Shown here piece by piece: positions 35,467 through 47,698 of a stretch of 64,000 nucleotides of DNA. Under the pieces are notes generated by a model. It was not told the DNA's origin and searched no databases. It saw nothing but the letters and a program-made list of their open reading frames with translations. The number at the start of each line of letters is the position of its first letter. The first letter of the stretch is position 1. The position numbers and the translations under genes were made by a program. This stretch comes from Rhodovulum strictum. GTDB lineage: Bacteria > Pseudomonadota > Alphaproteobacteria > Rhodobacterales > Rhodobacteraceae. The DNA is taken from assembly GCF_009649175.1 (NCBI RefSeq), contig NZ_WJPO01000008.1, forward strand, positions 62,001 to 126,000. Reading direction: 5' to 3'.

Positions 35467-35652
35467 ATGGCTGACGGTCACGAGGAAAAGACAAGCATCT
35501 GGACAGAGGCCGGGATCTGGCTGGTCGTTCTGGCGGCGATGGGGCTCTGGGCGCTTTCGATCGTGAAATGGGGCGTGCTGGGGCTTTACATGCCCGCCGT
35601 GATCTCGGTTCCGATCATCCTGCTGATCCTTGTCTGGATCAGCCGCGGCTGA
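35467..35652 (+). CDS. Small two-helix membrane protein
   Basis: 61 residues with a charged N-terminus (ADGHEEKTS) and two hydrophobic helices (about residues 15-32 and 38-57). The ATG at 35467 is preceded by AAGGGGACG. It has no known family that I recognise. Its short length, ribosome site and clear membrane pattern support a real gene. A UbiH-like gene follows after 61 nt. Confidence 0.65.
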   Translation: MADGHEEKTSIWTEAGIWLVVLAAMGLWALSIVKWGVLGLYMPAVISVPIILLILVWISRG

Positions 35653-35713
35653 CCCCGGATCGCCTCTTGGACCGGGCGGCCCGGCGGGCTATGTCCGGGG
35701 CAGGAGGCATCCC

Positions 35714-38043
<2,330 letters not shown>

Positions 38044-38062
38044 GCCGGTCCCCCGGCCAGCG

Positions 38063-38092
38063 AAAGGGCGCCCCCTGCGGGGCGCCCTTTTT
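38063..38092. terminator. Bidirectional rho-independent terminator between ilvC and glmM
   Basis: AAAGGGCGCCCC-ctgc-GGGGCGCCCTTT, a perfect 12-bp stem followed by TT, just after ilvC and before the convergent glmM stop. A-run on the left and T-run on the right mean it can serve both genes. Confidence 0.9.
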
Positions 38093-38099
38093 CGTGGCC

Positions 38100-39446
38100 T
38101 CAGCCCGCCGCGCGACTGACGGCCTCCACCACACCGCCCACTACCTCGGCCAGCAGCGCCTCGTCCTCGCATTCGGCCATGACGCGGATCAGGGGCTCGG
38201 TGCCCGAGCGGCGGATCAACAGCCGCCCGCAGCCGGTCAGCCGGTCTTCGGCGGCGGCGATGGCGGCCTTGACGGGCGCCGCGCCCATCGGATCCGCCCC
38301 TGCGCCATAGCGGACGTTTTGCAGCATCTGCGGCACGGGCGCGAACCGGCGGGCAAGCTCTGATGCCTTGCGTCCGGTCTCGACCATCGCCGCAAGGAAC
38401 TGCAACCCGGCCAGCAGCCCGTCGCCGGTGGTGCCGTAATCGGTCATCACGATATGGCCCGACTGCTCGCCGCCCAGGTTCCAGCCGCCCCGCCGCATCG
38501 CCTCGACCACATAGCGGTCGCCGACAGCGGTACGTTCCAGCCGCAGCCCGCGGGCGCCCAGATGCCGTTCCAGCCCGAGGTTCGACATCACCGTGGCGAC
38601 CAGCGTGCCATCCTTCAGCCGCCCCTCCTCGGCCCAGCGTTCCGCGAACAGCGCCATGATCTGGTCGCCATCCGCCACCGCGCCGGTTTCGTCGAGGATC
38701 ATCACCCGGTCGGCATCGCCATCAAGGCAGATGCCGATGTCCGCGCCATGCGCCACCACGGCCGCGGCCGCCGCATCCGTGTGGGTCGAGCCGCATTTGT
38801 CGTTGATGTTCAGACCGTTGGGCGACACGCCCAGCGGGATCACCTCGGCCCCCAGTTCCCACAGCACCTCGGGCGCGACGCGATAGGCCGCGCCGTTGGC
38901 GCAGTCGATCACCACCTTCAGCCCGTCGAGCCGCCGCCCCGCGGGGAAGGTCGTCTTGGCATATTCGGCATAGCGCCACAGCCCGTCGTCGATCCGCTTG
39001 GCGCGGCCGATATTCTCGGGCTTGGCCAACTGGATCTCGCCGTTCAGGATCGCCTCGATCTCGGCCTCGGCCTCGTCCGACAGCTTGAAGCCTTCGGGGC
39101 CGAAGAACTTGATGCCGTTGTCATGGTGCGGGTTGTGGCTGGCCGAGATCATGATGCCCAGATCCGCCCGCATCGACCGCGTCAGGAACCCCACCGCGGG
39201 CGTCGGCACCGGCCCCAGCAGCAGCACGTTCATCCCCGTCGAGGTCAGCCCCGCAGTAAGCGCGTTTTCCAGCATGTAGCCGGACCGGCGGGTGTCCTTG
39301 CCGATCACGACGCGGTGCTTGTCGGATCGGTCCTTGCGGAAATACCGCCCCGCCGCCGCGCCCAGACGCAGCGCCATCTCGGCGGTCATGGGATAGCTGT
39401 TGGCGCGCCCGCGCACGCCATCGGTGCCGAAAATCGTTCTGGTCAT
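38100..39446 (-). CDS. glmM: Phosphoglucosamine mutase GlmM
   Basis: 448 residues. FGTDGVRG (residues about 6-13), the phosphoserine site [12 protein letters not shown] near residue 100, the metal loop DGDADR near 243, and the C-terminal [14 protein letters not shown] phosphate loop are all present. It converts glucosamine-6-phosphate to the 1-phosphate for peptidoglycan and lipopolysaccharide precursors. The start overlaps the folP stop by 4 nt, so folP-glmM are coupled. Confidence 0.97.
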   Translation of the reverse strand: MTRTIFGTDGVRGRANSYPMTAEMALRLGAAAGRYFRKDRSDKHRVVIGKDTRRSGYMLENALTAGLTSTGMNVLLLGPVPTPAVGFLTRSMRADLGIMISASHNPHHDNGIKFFGPEGFKLSDEAEAEIEAILNGEIQLAKPENIGRAKRIDDGLWRYAEYAKTTFPAGRRLDGLKVVIDCANGAAYRVAPEVLWELGAEVIPLGVSPNGLNINDKCGSTHTDAAAAAVVAHGADIGICLDGDADRVMILDETGAVADGDQIMALFAERWAEEGRLKDGTLVATVMSNLGLERHLGARGLRLERTAVGDRYVVEAMRRGGWNLGGEQSGHIVMTDYGTTGDGLLAGLQFLAAMVETGRKASELARRFAPVPQMLQNVRYGAGADPMGAAPVKAAIAAAEDRLTGCGRLLIRRSGTEPLIRVMAECEDEALLAEVVGGVVEAVSRAAG

Positions 39447-40456
39447 ATGACTTCTCCATATCCTTTCAGCGCGCCATCAAGCCGGATCGCCTGTCGCGTC
39501 TCGGCGACGTCATGCACGCGCACAATCTGCGCCCCCTGCGCGATTCCGGCCAGCGCCACGGCAATCGAGCCCGGCCCGCGCTGATCCGCCCGCTCTGCCC
39601 CGCCCAGCGTGCCGATGAACCGCTTGCGCGAGGCGCCCAGCAGGATCGGGCAGCCAAGCCCGTGGAACAGGCTGAGGCCGCGGATCAGCGCCAGATTATG
39701 CGCCACGGTCTTGCCGAAGCCGATGCCCGGATCGACCATGATGCGCGCGCGCGGAATTCCTGCGGCCTCGGCCGCGGCGATGCGGGCGGCAAGGAAATCG
39801 TAGACATCCAGCAGCACGTCATCATAGCGCGGATCGTCCTGCATCGTCGCGGGGTCGCCCTGCGCATGCATCAGGCACACCGGCACCCCGGCCTGCACCA
39901 CGGCCCCCGCCAGCGCGGGATCGAAACCCAGCGCAGCCACGTCGTTCACCATGTCGGCCCCTGCGGCCAGCGCCGCCGCGGCGACCGCGGCCTTGCGCGT
40001 GTCGATGGAAATGGGCGTTGTCACCCCCGCCGCGCGCAGTGCCGCGATCACCGGGGCGGTGCGGGCGATCTCGTCAGCCTCGGGCACCGCGGCCGAGCCG
40101 GGCCGGGTCGATTCGCCGCCGATATCCAGAATGTCGGCCCCAGCCGCCAGCGCCCGGCCATGGGCCAGCGCCGCCTGCGGATCGGCAAAGCGGCCGCCAT
40201 CGGAAAAGCTGTCGGGCGTGACGTTGAGGATGCCCATGATCCGCGGCCGGTCCAGGCTCAGCCCGGCCAGCGCGGGGCGTGGGGCGGTCAGAGTGGCGCG
40301 CACCTCCTCGGGCAGGTCGGTGGCGCGCAGCAGCCGGGGGGGCGCGTCGCGGCGCAACTCCTCGGCCAGCGTGAACCAGGCCCAGCCGTCTGCCAGCGGC
40401 AAGGCATCGGCCGGCCGCGCGGCGTCGGTCTGAACAAGGGGGCGAAAGTAGCGCAT
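39443..40456 (-). CDS. folP: Dihydropteroate synthase
   Basis: 337 residues, longer than the usual 270-285 because of an N-terminal extension of about 70 residues. The core begins at [20 protein letters not shown] (the pterin-phosphate loop), with GGESTRPGS next and DPGIGFGKT near residue 225. It joins p-aminobenzoate to the pterin in folate synthesis. It follows folB with a 39-nt gap and overlaps glmM by 4 nt. Confidence 0.95.
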   Translation of the reverse strand: MRYFRPLVQTDAARPADALPLADGWAWFTLAEELRRDAPPRLLRATDLPEEVRATLTAPRPALAGLSLDRPRIMGILNVTPDSFSDGGRFADPQAALAHGRALAAGADILDIGGESTRPGSAAVPEADEIARTAPVIAALRAAGVTTPISIDTRKAAVAAAALAAGADMVNDVAALGFDPALAGAVVQAGVPVCLMHAQGDPATMQDDPRYDDVLLDVYDFLAARIAAAEAAGIPRARIMVDPGIGFGKTVAHNLALIRGLSLFHGLGCPILLGASRKRFIGTLGGAERADQRGPGSIAVALAGIAQGAQIVRVHDVAETRQAIRLDGALKGYGEVI

Positions 40457-40495
40457 GCCGGTTGAATGGGCGATGCGCCGCGCCTTGGCAAGCCC

Positions 40496-41446
40496 TCAGA
40501 GCGCGTCGAGCAGCGCGCCCGGCGCCACCGCCGCGACGCCCGGCCCGGCCTCCGGCGCGACCTCGCCCATGCCCACCACCAGCACCCGCGCGGCCTGTAA
40601 CTGGCGGGCCAGCCACAGCGCCAGCGCCACCGCGTCGCGCGGGCTGGCAGAGGGGTGTTCGACGGAATCGAGCACGATCTTGGAGGGCGCCCAGACAGTG
40701 AACTGCCGATGCTTCATCGCCCAGTCGATCTCGGTCCGGCTGCCGCGCACGACACAGCGCGGATCGCGGCCTGCCAGCACCCAGGCATTCTGTTCGATGG
40801 CCAGCAGGTCGATCCGCCGCTGAGCCGGCGCGATGGCCGAGCGCGGCGCAGGCGTATCGGCCGCGCCAACGCACAGCACCACCGGATGCGCCCCCGCCCC
40901 CATACGGTCAAGCCAGTGCGGCAGCGCCGGATCGGCGATGGCCGCGTTCGACAGGAACACCACCAGCGGGTGATGCAGCGCCTCCTGTTCGGGATCGGCG
41001 GACTGCACCAGCCGCGGCGCATCGGGGCGGCGGTCGCGCACGATCTCGACCCCCAGCGCGCCGGGACCGCGGTCCAGCTTCTCGACCCGGACATAGGCGC
41101 GCATCGCCTGCGGCTCGGTCAGGATGCGCTCGGCGATGCGTTCGGCCAGCGTTTCCAGCAGGTTCAGCCGCTCGCAGGACAGTTCCGCCGCGATGGCCTC
41201 GGCGATGGTGTCATAGGACAGCACCCGGTCCACGTCGTCGTCCAGCGGCGCGGGATGGGGGCGCACCTCGACCACCACGTTGAAGCGCACCCGCTGGGTG
41301 GTGCCGCGCTCGGGCTGAAAGGCACCGATCTCGACCTCGACCACATGATCGCGCAGCGAGATGCGGTCGCGCATGGGCCGCGCGGGGTCCAGCGCCGCCG
41401 CCCGCTCGGACGGGTGGGCAAAGGCAAGGCGGATGTCGTCACTCAT
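40496..41446 (-). CDS. folB: Dihydroneopterin aldolase FolB with long C-terminal extension
   Basis: 316 residues. The FolB core is in about residues 27-135: RISLRDHVVEVEIGAFQPERG, a DDDVDRVLSYDTIAEAI stretch and LNLLETLAERIAERIL. Typical FolB is about 120 residues. The extra 180 or so residues (DPEQEALHHPLVVFLSN to the end) have no motif that I recognise, though a Rossmann-like AARVLVVGMGEV is visible near the C-terminus. It precedes folP in a folate cluster. Confidence 0.85.
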   Translation of the reverse strand: MSDDIRLAFAHPSERAAALDPARPMRDRISLRDHVVEVEIGAFQPERGTTQRVRFNVVVEVRPHPAPLDDDVDRVLSYDTIAEAIAAELSCERLNLLETLAERIAERILTEPQAMRAYVRVEKLDRGPGALGVEIVRDRRPDAPRLVQSADPEQEALHHPLVVFLSNAAIADPALPHWLDRMGAGAHPVVLCVGAADTPAPRSAIAPAQRRIDLLAIEQNAWVLAGRDPRCVVRGSRTEIDWAMKHRQFTVWAPSKIVLDSVEHPSASPRDAVALALWLARQLQAARVLVVGMGEVAPEAGPGVAAVAPGALLDAL

Positions 41447-41579
41447 GGGGCCTCCGGGCCGGATGCTGGGCCGGTCTTGCCCCCTGATACGCCGGATCGT
41501 CCGCCGGGGACAGCCCCGGCGCGGCAGGGCATGGGCCGCAAGCGACCGAACCGCGCGCCGCGGGCAGGGGACGGCCGGT

Positions 41580-42194
41580 TCAGACGCCGTCCTTCTTGCT
41601 GGCCTCGATCCCGTATTTCTCGAACAGCTTGCCCTGCGTCATGAAGAACAGAAAGATCGCGATGGTCAGGCCGAAAGTCTTGAAATTGACCCACATATCG
41701 GTGGACATCGTGCGCCAGATCACTTCGTTCAGCACCGCAAGCCCGGCAAAGAACCCCGTCAGCCGCCGGGTCAGGATCATCCAGCCCGCCCGCTGCATCG
41801 GCACCATCTCTTCCATCACGAATTGCAGGTAGGACTGGCCGCGCAACAGACCTACGCCCAGCACGCCCGCGAACAGCGCATAGATGATCGTGGGCTTCAT
41901 CTTGAAGAAGCGTTCGTCGTTCAGCCAGACCGTCAGCCCGCCGAACACCACGACCAGCACGGCCGTTGCCACCTGCATCTTGGAGACATGGCCGGTCAGC
42001 CGCCACAGAAGCCCCGTGGTCAGCAGGATCAGCGGGATGAAGCCCGCGGTCGCCAGCACGAAGCCGTCGTAATCCCTGCCCGCGATGGTGAAGACATGCT
42101 CGCGCAGCATCAGATAGGCGATGAAGAAGGCCGCGATGGGGCCAAGTTCCAGCGCAAGTTTCAGGCCGGGTTTGATCGGTTTCCTGTCATCCAT
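41580..42194 (-). CDS. yciB: Inner membrane septation-type protein YciB/IspZ
   Basis: 204 residues with five or six membrane helices. The family pattern is seen in KLALELGPIAAFFIAYLML near residue 10, KPTIIYALFAGVLG near 96, and NEVIWRTMSTDMWVNFKTFG near the C-terminus. YciB/IspZ is involved in septation and envelope integrity. It follows the EamA-type transporter gene and ftsY on the same strand, a common alphaproteobacterial order. Confidence 0.92.
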   Translation of the reverse strand: MDDRKPIKPGLKLALELGPIAAFFIAYLMLREHVFTIAGRDYDGFVLATAGFIPLILLTTGLLWRLTGHVSKMQVATAVLVVVFGGLTVWLNDERFFKMKPTIIYALFAGVLGVGLLRGQSYLQFVMEEMVPMQRAGWMILTRRLTGFFAGLAVLNEVIWRTMSTDMWVNFKTFGLTIAIFLFFMTQGKLFEKYGIEASKKDGV

Positions 42195-42200
42195 CGGGCT

Positions 42201-43106
42201 TCAGCCTCCCATCTCGACGATCACGGCGCCTGCCGCGATCAATGCCATCAGCGCCAGCCGCCGCGGCCCGACCGTCTCGCGCAGGACCAGCCAGCCGATC
42301 AGCGCCGCAAACACGGTCGAGGTCTCGCGCAGTACCGCCGCCTGCCCCACCTTGTCCAGCCGCGTCGCCAGCATGACCGCGCCAAAACTGAAGAACGCCA
42401 CCACGCCCCCCGCCAGCCCGCGCAGCATCAACGGCCCCAGTTCAGGCCGATGCGCCATCCTTGCCCAGCGCGCGGCGGCAAGCCAGGGCATCACCGTCAG
42501 CCCGTCGATGAAGAAGAACCACGCCAGAAAGGTGAACGGATCCGCCGTGGCCCTTATGCCATAGGCGTCATAGGTGGTGTAAAGGGCGACGAACCCGCCG
42601 GTCAGCACGGCCAGCATCAGCGCGGGTTTCAACGTCTCGCGGTCAAGCTGCCAGTGGATCAGGTTATAGGCCGCCAGTCCGAAGATCCCCGCCAGCAGCA
42701 CCGCCACCCCCAGCCATTGCACCGGCGTGAACACCTCGCCGAACAGCAGATAGGCCCCGATCACCGTGAACAGCGGCCCGGTCCCGCGCACCACCGGGTA
42801 GACCACCGTGTAGGCGCCGCGCGCATAGGCATGGCCCTGCGCGATCTTGTAGCCCAGATGGATCACGAAGACCCAGGCAAAGATCGGCCACATATGCGGC
42901 TCGGGCCATGGAACCACGAACAGCGCCAGCGGCGCGGCCATCGCACCATAGGAAAAGTCGATGGCCCCGCGCGACAGCCAGGGATCGTGCCGCCCCTTCT
43001 GCAACGCACCAAAGACCGCATGCAGGACCGCCGCCATCAGCGCCAGCATCACCGCGACCCGATGCCCGGTCGCGGTTCCCTCGATCGAGATCAGCCAGTC
43101 GGTCAT
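42201..43106 (-). CDS. DMT superfamily (EamA-like) transporter
   Basis: 301 residues with about ten membrane helices arranged as two EamA halves (about 15-140 and 160-300). LRETSTVFAALIGWLVLRE near residue 262 is the typical second-half motif. It lies 6 nt upstream of yciB and 18 nt downstream of ftsY. Likely an exporter of a small metabolite; substrate unknown. Confidence 0.85.
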   Translation of the reverse strand: MTDWLISIEGTATGHRVAVMLALMAAVLHAVFGALQKGRHDPWLSRGAIDFSYGAMAAPLALFVVPWPEPHMWPIFAWVFVIHLGYKIAQGHAYARGAYTVVYPVVRGTGPLFTVIGAYLLFGEVFTPVQWLGVAVLLAGIFGLAAYNLIHWQLDRETLKPALMLAVLTGGFVALYTTYDAYGIRATADPFTFLAWFFFIDGLTVMPWLAAARWARMAHRPELGPLMLRGLAGGVVAFFSFGAVMLATRLDKVGQAAVLRETSTVFAALIGWLVLRETVGPRRLALMALIAAGAVIVEMGG

Positions 43107-43124
43107 CGCTGGCCCTGACGGCCC

Positions 43125-45512
43125 CTAGGCATCCAGCCCCGCCAGCGCACGCGCGAAATCCTCGGGCTCGAAGGGGGCCAGATCGTCGATCTGCTCGCCC
43201 ACCCCGATGGCATGGATCGGCAGGCCGAACTTGTCGGCCAGCGCCACCAGAACGCCGCCCTTGGCGGTGCCGTCGAGCTTGGTCATCACCAGCCCCGAGA
43301 CATCCGCCAGCTTGCGGAAGATCTCGACCTGGGTGACCGCGTTCTGCCCGGTGGTCGCATCCAGCACCAGCAGCGTGTTATGCGGCGCGGTCTCGTCGCG
43401 CTTGCGGATCACGCGCACGATCTTTTCCAGCTCGGCCATCAGGTCCTGCCGGTTCTGCAACCGCCCCGCCGTGTCGATCAGCAGCAGATCCGCGCCCTCG
43501 GCCTCGGCCCGCGCCATGGCGTCGAAGGCCAGCGAGGCCGGGTCCGTGCCCTGCGCCGCGGTCATCACCGGCACCCCCGCGCGCTGGCCCCAGACCTGCA
43601 ACTGCTCGACCGCGGCTGCGCGGAACGTGTCGCCCGCGGCGATGATCACCGACTTGCCGGCCGCGCGGAACTGGCTGGCCAGCTTGCCGATCGTCGTGGT
43701 CTTGCCCGAGCCGTTGACGCCGACGACCAGCACCACCTGCGGCTTCTTCGGATAAAGCGGCATCGGGCGGGCGACGGGTTCCATGATCCGGGTGATCTCG
43801 TGCGCCAGAAGCTCCTTGATCTCCTCGACCGACAGCCGCTTGCCGAACCGGCCTTCGGCCATGTTCGCCGTCACCCGCATCGCGGTGTCCACCCCCAGAT
43901 CCGAGGTGATGAGCAATTCCTCCAGGCTTTCCAGCATGTCGTCATCCAGCTCGCGCCGGATCACGGTCTTCTTGCGGATCGTGCGGCCAAGGACGCGGCC
44001 GAAGAAACCGCGGCGCGGCGCCTCCTCCTCTTCCTCGACCTCCTCGACGACCCCGCCCCGTTCCAGCGCCTCCAGCGCCGAGACGCCGCGCTCATAGGGC
44101 ATCTCGACCGGGGCTTCGGGCGGCGGCATTTCCTGCGGCGTCCAGTCGGGCTGTTCGGCGGGCAGGTCGGGCAACTCGACAGGCGGGGGCGCAGGCGCCT
44201 CGGGCTCTGCGGGCGGCAGCTCGACCGGCGCGGGTTCGGGTTCCGGCTCGGGTTCCGGCGGCAAGTCGGGTTCCGGTTCCGGTTGAGGCTCTGGTTCGGG
44301 CTCTGGCGCAGGTTGAGGCTCTGGCTCCGGCTCGGGTTCCGGAATGGCCTGCGTCACAGGCTCTGGTTCTGGCTCGGGCTCAGGCTCGACGACCGGTTCG
44401 CAGATCTCGGGCTCGCCCGGTTCAGCCAAGACTGGAGCTTCGGGCGACAGGTCCACAAGCTCGGGTTCAGGCTCTGGCTCTGGCTCCGGAACGGCCTGCG
44501 CCAACGGCTCTGCCTCTGGTTCCGGCTCGGGCCCCGCCGCCGGTTCCTGGGCCTCGGGCTCTGTCGGTTCTGTTGCGGCCGCGATGTCAAGCGGCTCCGG
44601 TTCAGGCTCAGCCTCCGGCTCAGGTTCAGGTTCAGGTTCGACCGACAAAACGGCCTGCGTCAGAGGCTCCGCTTCTGCTTCGGGCTCGGGCTCAGGTTCG
44701 GGCTGCGCAACGATCTCTGGTTCGGCCTCGACCTCCGCTTCGGCAATCTCGTCGGCGGCCGTCCCGGGTTCGGGTTCGGACGGACCCGATTCGGCCGCAG
44801 GTTCCACGGCTTGCGCCGGAGGTTCGGCCGGGGCGGGCGCTGCGGGCCAGGCGGGGGCGGGCGCCCAGCCCGTGGCTGGTTGTTCGGGGGCGGGCGGCCA
44901 GGCGGGCGCGGGTTCCCAGCCAGTCGCGGGTTCGGGCGCTGCGGGCAAGGCAGGCGCCGGTTCCCAACCGGTGGCTGGCGGGGGCGGAACCGAGGACTCG
45001 GGTTCGACCACGGGTTCCGGCGCGACAACGGGTTCGGGCGCAACCTCTGGCTCAGGTTCCGCCTCGGCAACGATTTCCTGCTCGCCTGAATCGGGCTCCG
45101 CGGCCTCCGGTTCCGGCAATTCCGCGCTGGGCTCGGGTTCGGCGGGAACCTCGAACGGCGCAGGCGGTTCGGCTGGTGATGGCCCGTCCTGATCGGAAAC
45201 GGCAATCGGCGCTTCTGCGGCATGCGCCTGCGCCTCGGGCTCTTGCGGCGCGGCAACCGGCTCCACCGGCACCGGCCCCGGAGCAACCGCGAACTCTGCG
45301 CCCAGCACCAGGGGCGCGGGGGCGGGCTCTGCCGGGCGATCCGGTTCGGGGGGCGGCTCGGCCTCGGCCGGGCTTTCGGGCAGATCGGGGCCGGGCTCCT
45401 CGACCTCGATCACCTCTTCCTTGCCGCCGTCGCGCACGATGGCCTCAAGCCCTTCCTCGATCTTCGAGGACGAGCCCCGGAGCTTGTCCCTGAGCTTCTT
45501 GAAGAACGCCAT
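43125..45512 (-). CDS. ftsY: Signal recognition particle receptor FtsY with very long acidic Pro/Glu-rich region
   Basis: 795 residues, against about 300-500 for most FtsY. The N-terminal [16 protein letters not shown] basic helix (1-20) targets the membrane. About residues 45-485 are a low-complexity region made of PEPEPE, EPEPEP and AEPEP runs with Trp-Glu-Pro-Ala units. The NG domain (about 500-795) is intact: [10 protein letters not shown] near 596, DTFRAAA, DTAGRLQ, and [10 protein letters not shown]. It receives SRP-bound ribosomes at the membrane. The low-complexity DNA also creates long open frames on the other strand (for example 44344-45192) that are not genes. Confidence 0.95.
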   Translation of the reverse strand: MAFFKKLRDKLRGSSSKIEEGLEAIVRDGGKEEVIEVEEPGPDLPESPAEAEPPPEPDRPAEPAPAPLVLGAEFAVAPGPVPVEPVAAPQEPEAQAHAAEAPIAVSDQDGPSPAEPPAPFEVPAEPEPSAELPEPEAAEPDSGEQEIVAEAEPEPEVAPEPVVAPEPVVEPESSVPPPPATGWEPAPALPAAPEPATGWEPAPAWPPAPEQPATGWAPAPAWPAAPAPAEPPAQAVEPAAESGPSEPEPGTAADEIAEAEVEAEPEIVAQPEPEPEPEAEAEPLTQAVLSVEPEPEPEPEAEPEPEPLDIAAATEPTEPEAQEPAAGPEPEPEAEPLAQAVPEPEPEPEPELVDLSPEAPVLAEPGEPEICEPVVEPEPEPEPEPVTQAIPEPEPEPEPQPAPEPEPEPQPEPEPDLPPEPEPEPEPAPVELPPAEPEAPAPPPVELPDLPAEQPDWTPQEMPPPEAPVEMPYERGVSALEALERGGVVEEVEEEEEAPRRGFFGRVLGRTIRKKTVIRRELDDDMLESLEELLITSDLGVDTAMRVTANMAEGRFGKRLSVEEIKELLAHEITRIMEPVARPMPLYPKKPQVVLVVGVNGSGKTTTIGKLASQFRAAGKSVIIAAGDTFRAAAVEQLQVWGQRAGVPVMTAAQGTDPASLAFDAMARAEAEGADLLLIDTAGRLQNRQDLMAELEKIVRVIRKRDETAPHNTLLVLDATTGQNAVTQVEIFRKLADVSGLVMTKLDGTAKGGVLVALADKFGLPIHAIGVGEQIDDLAPFEPEDFARALAGLDA

Positions 45513-45720
45513 CTTGCCTCCTGCGGGTCTTGCCGCCGAACTCGCATGACCTAAGCGCAAACGGCGCCCATGGGAAGAGGGCCACCCCCGGCCGCTGCGC
45601 GCCCCATCCTGCCCCGGACACCGCTGGGCCGCGATGCCGCCTGCCGCCGCACCCCGGGGCTACTGGCCATTCCCCCCCCGCTCTGGCAAACTGCGGCCTG
45701 ATGTTCGAAAAGGAAACGGA

Positions 45721-46131
45721 ATGCGCCCCCTTTTGACTGCCCTGCCCCTGATCGCTGCCCTGGCAGCCCCCGTCCAGGCGGCAGAGCCCCAGTTGATGAG
45801 CGGCGACGAGTTCGAGCGCTATGCGACGGGCAAGACATTGTTCTATGCGTCCCGCGGGATTGCCTATGGGGCTGAACAATATCTCAGCGGGCGGCGGGTG
45901 ATCTGGACCTTCCTTGACGGGGAATGCACCGAAGGGGTGTGGTACGAGTCGAACGGCCAGATCTGCTTTGCCTATGAACACCGCCCCGACGACCCGCAAT
46001 GCTGGAGCTTCTACCGCTCGGCGACGGGCCTGATGGCGCGGTTCGAGAATGACCCCACCCAGACAGAACTGATCGAGGTGGAGCAAAGCCGCGAGCCGCT
46101 GATGTGCACCGGCCCCGAGGTCGGCGTCTGA
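45721..46131 (+). CDS. Small secreted protein of unknown function
   Basis: 136 residues from ATG at 45721 after AAGGAAACGG. A signal peptide (1-20, ending PVQAA) is followed by a soluble domain with paired cysteines (DGECTEG, GQICFAYEH, DPQCWSFYR) and many aromatics. I do not recognise the family by name, although short periplasmic proteins of this look are common in Rhodobacterales. It is convergent with xseA, with no operon partner. Confidence 0.75.
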   Translation: MRPLLTALPLIAALAAPVQAAEPQLMSGDEFERYATGKTLFYASRGIAYGAEQYLSGRRVIWTFLDGECTEGVWYESNGQICFAYEHRPDDPQCWSFYRSATGLMARFENDPTQTELIEVEQSREPLMCTGPEVGV

Positions 46132-46141
46132 GGCAACGGGC

Positions 46142-47698
46142 CTAGAACAGCGAGCCCTGATCCGGCGGATCGCCTGCCTTGCGGGGGCGTCTGGCGGGTT
46201 TCTCGGCGGCGGCGCCCATGGCAAGTGTGCCGTCCTGAAACTCGATCTCCAGCGCCCCGGCGGCTTCGGCGGCGGCTTTGGTGGTCACGACCCGGCCATC
46301 GCCGCGCACGACCGCAAAGCCCCGGCGCAGCGTTTCCTGATAGCCCAGCCCCTGGCGCATGCGGTCCAGCGCCTCCAGCCGGGTGCGGCGGCGTTCGAGT
46401 CCCGCGACAAGGGCTGCGGCCAGCCGCCGGTCGAGCGCGGCAAGCGCCGTCTGCCGCGCCGCGATCTGGCGCCCCACGGCCTCGGGCCGCAGCCGCGCGC
46501 TGCGGGCGTCGAGTTGCTGGCGGCGCAGGGCGATCAGCCGTTCGAGCGCGGGCGCCACCCGTCCCGCGCGATCCGTGAGCCGCCAGGCCTCCTGCGCGAT
46601 GCGCCGCCGCAGCGACGCGGGGCGCAGGGCCGCGGCAGCCTCGGACAGGCGCAGCCGCTCGCGGCTGACGCGGGCGCGGATCGCCATGGGCAGCCGGTCC
46701 GACGCGCGGTCCAGCCGCTGCGCCGCCGCCTGCACCAGCGTTTCGGGCCGGGGCAGCGCGCGGGCCAGATCGGTCAGCCGCTGGCGGCGCTGGCCCAGCG
46801 CCCGGGCAATCGCCATCGAGCGGCGCGCCTCCAGCCCGTCCAGCCCGGCCAGCAGGTCCAGCCGCACCGGCACCGCCATTTCGGCGGCGGCCGTGGGCGT
46901 GGGCGCGCGGCGGTCGGCGGCAAGGTCGATCAACGTTGTATCGGTTTCGTGCCCCACCGCCGAGATCAGCGGAATCGCCGACGTGGCCGCGGCGCGCACC
47001 ACGATTTCCTCGTTGAAACCCCACAGATCCTCCAGGCTGCCGCCACCGCGCGCCACGATCAGCAGATCGGGCCGCGGGATCGGCCCGCCCGGGGCCAAGG
47101 CATTGAAGCCGCGGATCGCGCGCGCCACTTCGGGCGCACAGGCCGCCCCCTGCACCGCCACCGGCCAGATCAGCACGGGGCGGGGAAAGCGGTCGCGCAA
47201 ACGGTGCAGGATGTCGCGGATCACCGCCCCCGAGGGCGAGGTCACCACCCCGATCACCTGCGGCAGATAGGGCAGCGGACGCTTGCGGTCGGCGGCGAAC
47301 AGACCTTCGGCGGCCAGCGCGGCCTTGCGCTTTTCCAGCATCGCCATCAGCGCGCCCAGCCCGGCGGGCTGGATGTCGTCGATCACCATCTGATAGCGCG
47401 ACTGCCCGCCAAAGGTGGTCAGCCGCCCCGTCGCGATCACCTCCATCCCCTCTTCGGGCTGGGTCGCCAGACGGGCGGCCGCGCCCTTCCAGATCACCGA
47501 AGCCAGCACGTTCCGGTCATCCTTGAGGTCGAGATAGACATGGCCCGAGCGCGGGCGGCTGACGCGCCCGACCTCGCCGCGCACGCGGATATGGGAAAAC
47601 GCGCCCTCGACGGTGCGTTTCACCGCGCCCGAGATTTCGGAAACGGTGAATTCCGGGGCATTGCCGCCCGGCCCCTCGTCCTCGATCAGATCGGACAT
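46142..47698 (-). CDS. xseA: Exodeoxyribonuclease VII large subunit
   Basis: 518 residues. The N-terminal OB-fold (about 15-110: FTVSEISGAVKRTVEGAF, then VYLDLKDDRNVLASVIW) is followed by the catalytic core (VTSPSGAVIRDILHRL, GGGSLEDLWGFNEE, SAVGHETDTTLIDLAAD) and a coiled-coil C-terminal part rich in Arg, Ala and Leu. The ATG at 47698 shares its A with the stop of the upstream gene (TGATG); a GTG one codon earlier is also open. The small subunit gene is not in this window. It degrades single-stranded DNA. Confidence 0.95.
   Translation of the reverse strand: MSDLIEDEGPGGNAPEFTVSEISGAVKRTVEGAFSHIRVRGEVGRVSRPRSGHVYLDLKDDRNVLASVIWKGAAARLATQPEEGMEVIATGRLTTFGGQSRYQMVIDDIQPAGLGALMAMLEKRKAALAAEGLFAADRKRPLPYLPQVIGVVTSPSGAVIRDILHRLRDRFPRPVLIWPVAVQGAACAPEVARAIRGFNALAPGGPIPRPDLLIVARGGGSLEDLWGFNEEIVVRAAATSAIPLISAVGHETDTTLIDLAADRRAPTPTAAAEMAVPVRLDLLAGLDGLEARRSMAIARALGQRRQRLTDLARALPRPETLVQAAAQRLDRASDRLPMAIRARVSRERLRLSEAAAALRPASLRRRIAQEAWRLTDRAGRVAPALERLIALRRQQLDARSARLRPEAVGRQIAARQTALAALDRRLAAALVAGLERRRTRLEALDRMRQGLGYQETLRRGFAVVRGDGRVVTTKAAAEAAGALEIEFQDGTLAMGAAAEKPARRPRKAGDPPDQGSLF

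Noticed and set aside
44344-45192. Plus-strand open frame encoding Gly-Ser repeats
   Set aside because: Antisense of the Pro/Glu-rich part of ftsY; PE codons read backwards give GS repeats. No ribosome site or family.
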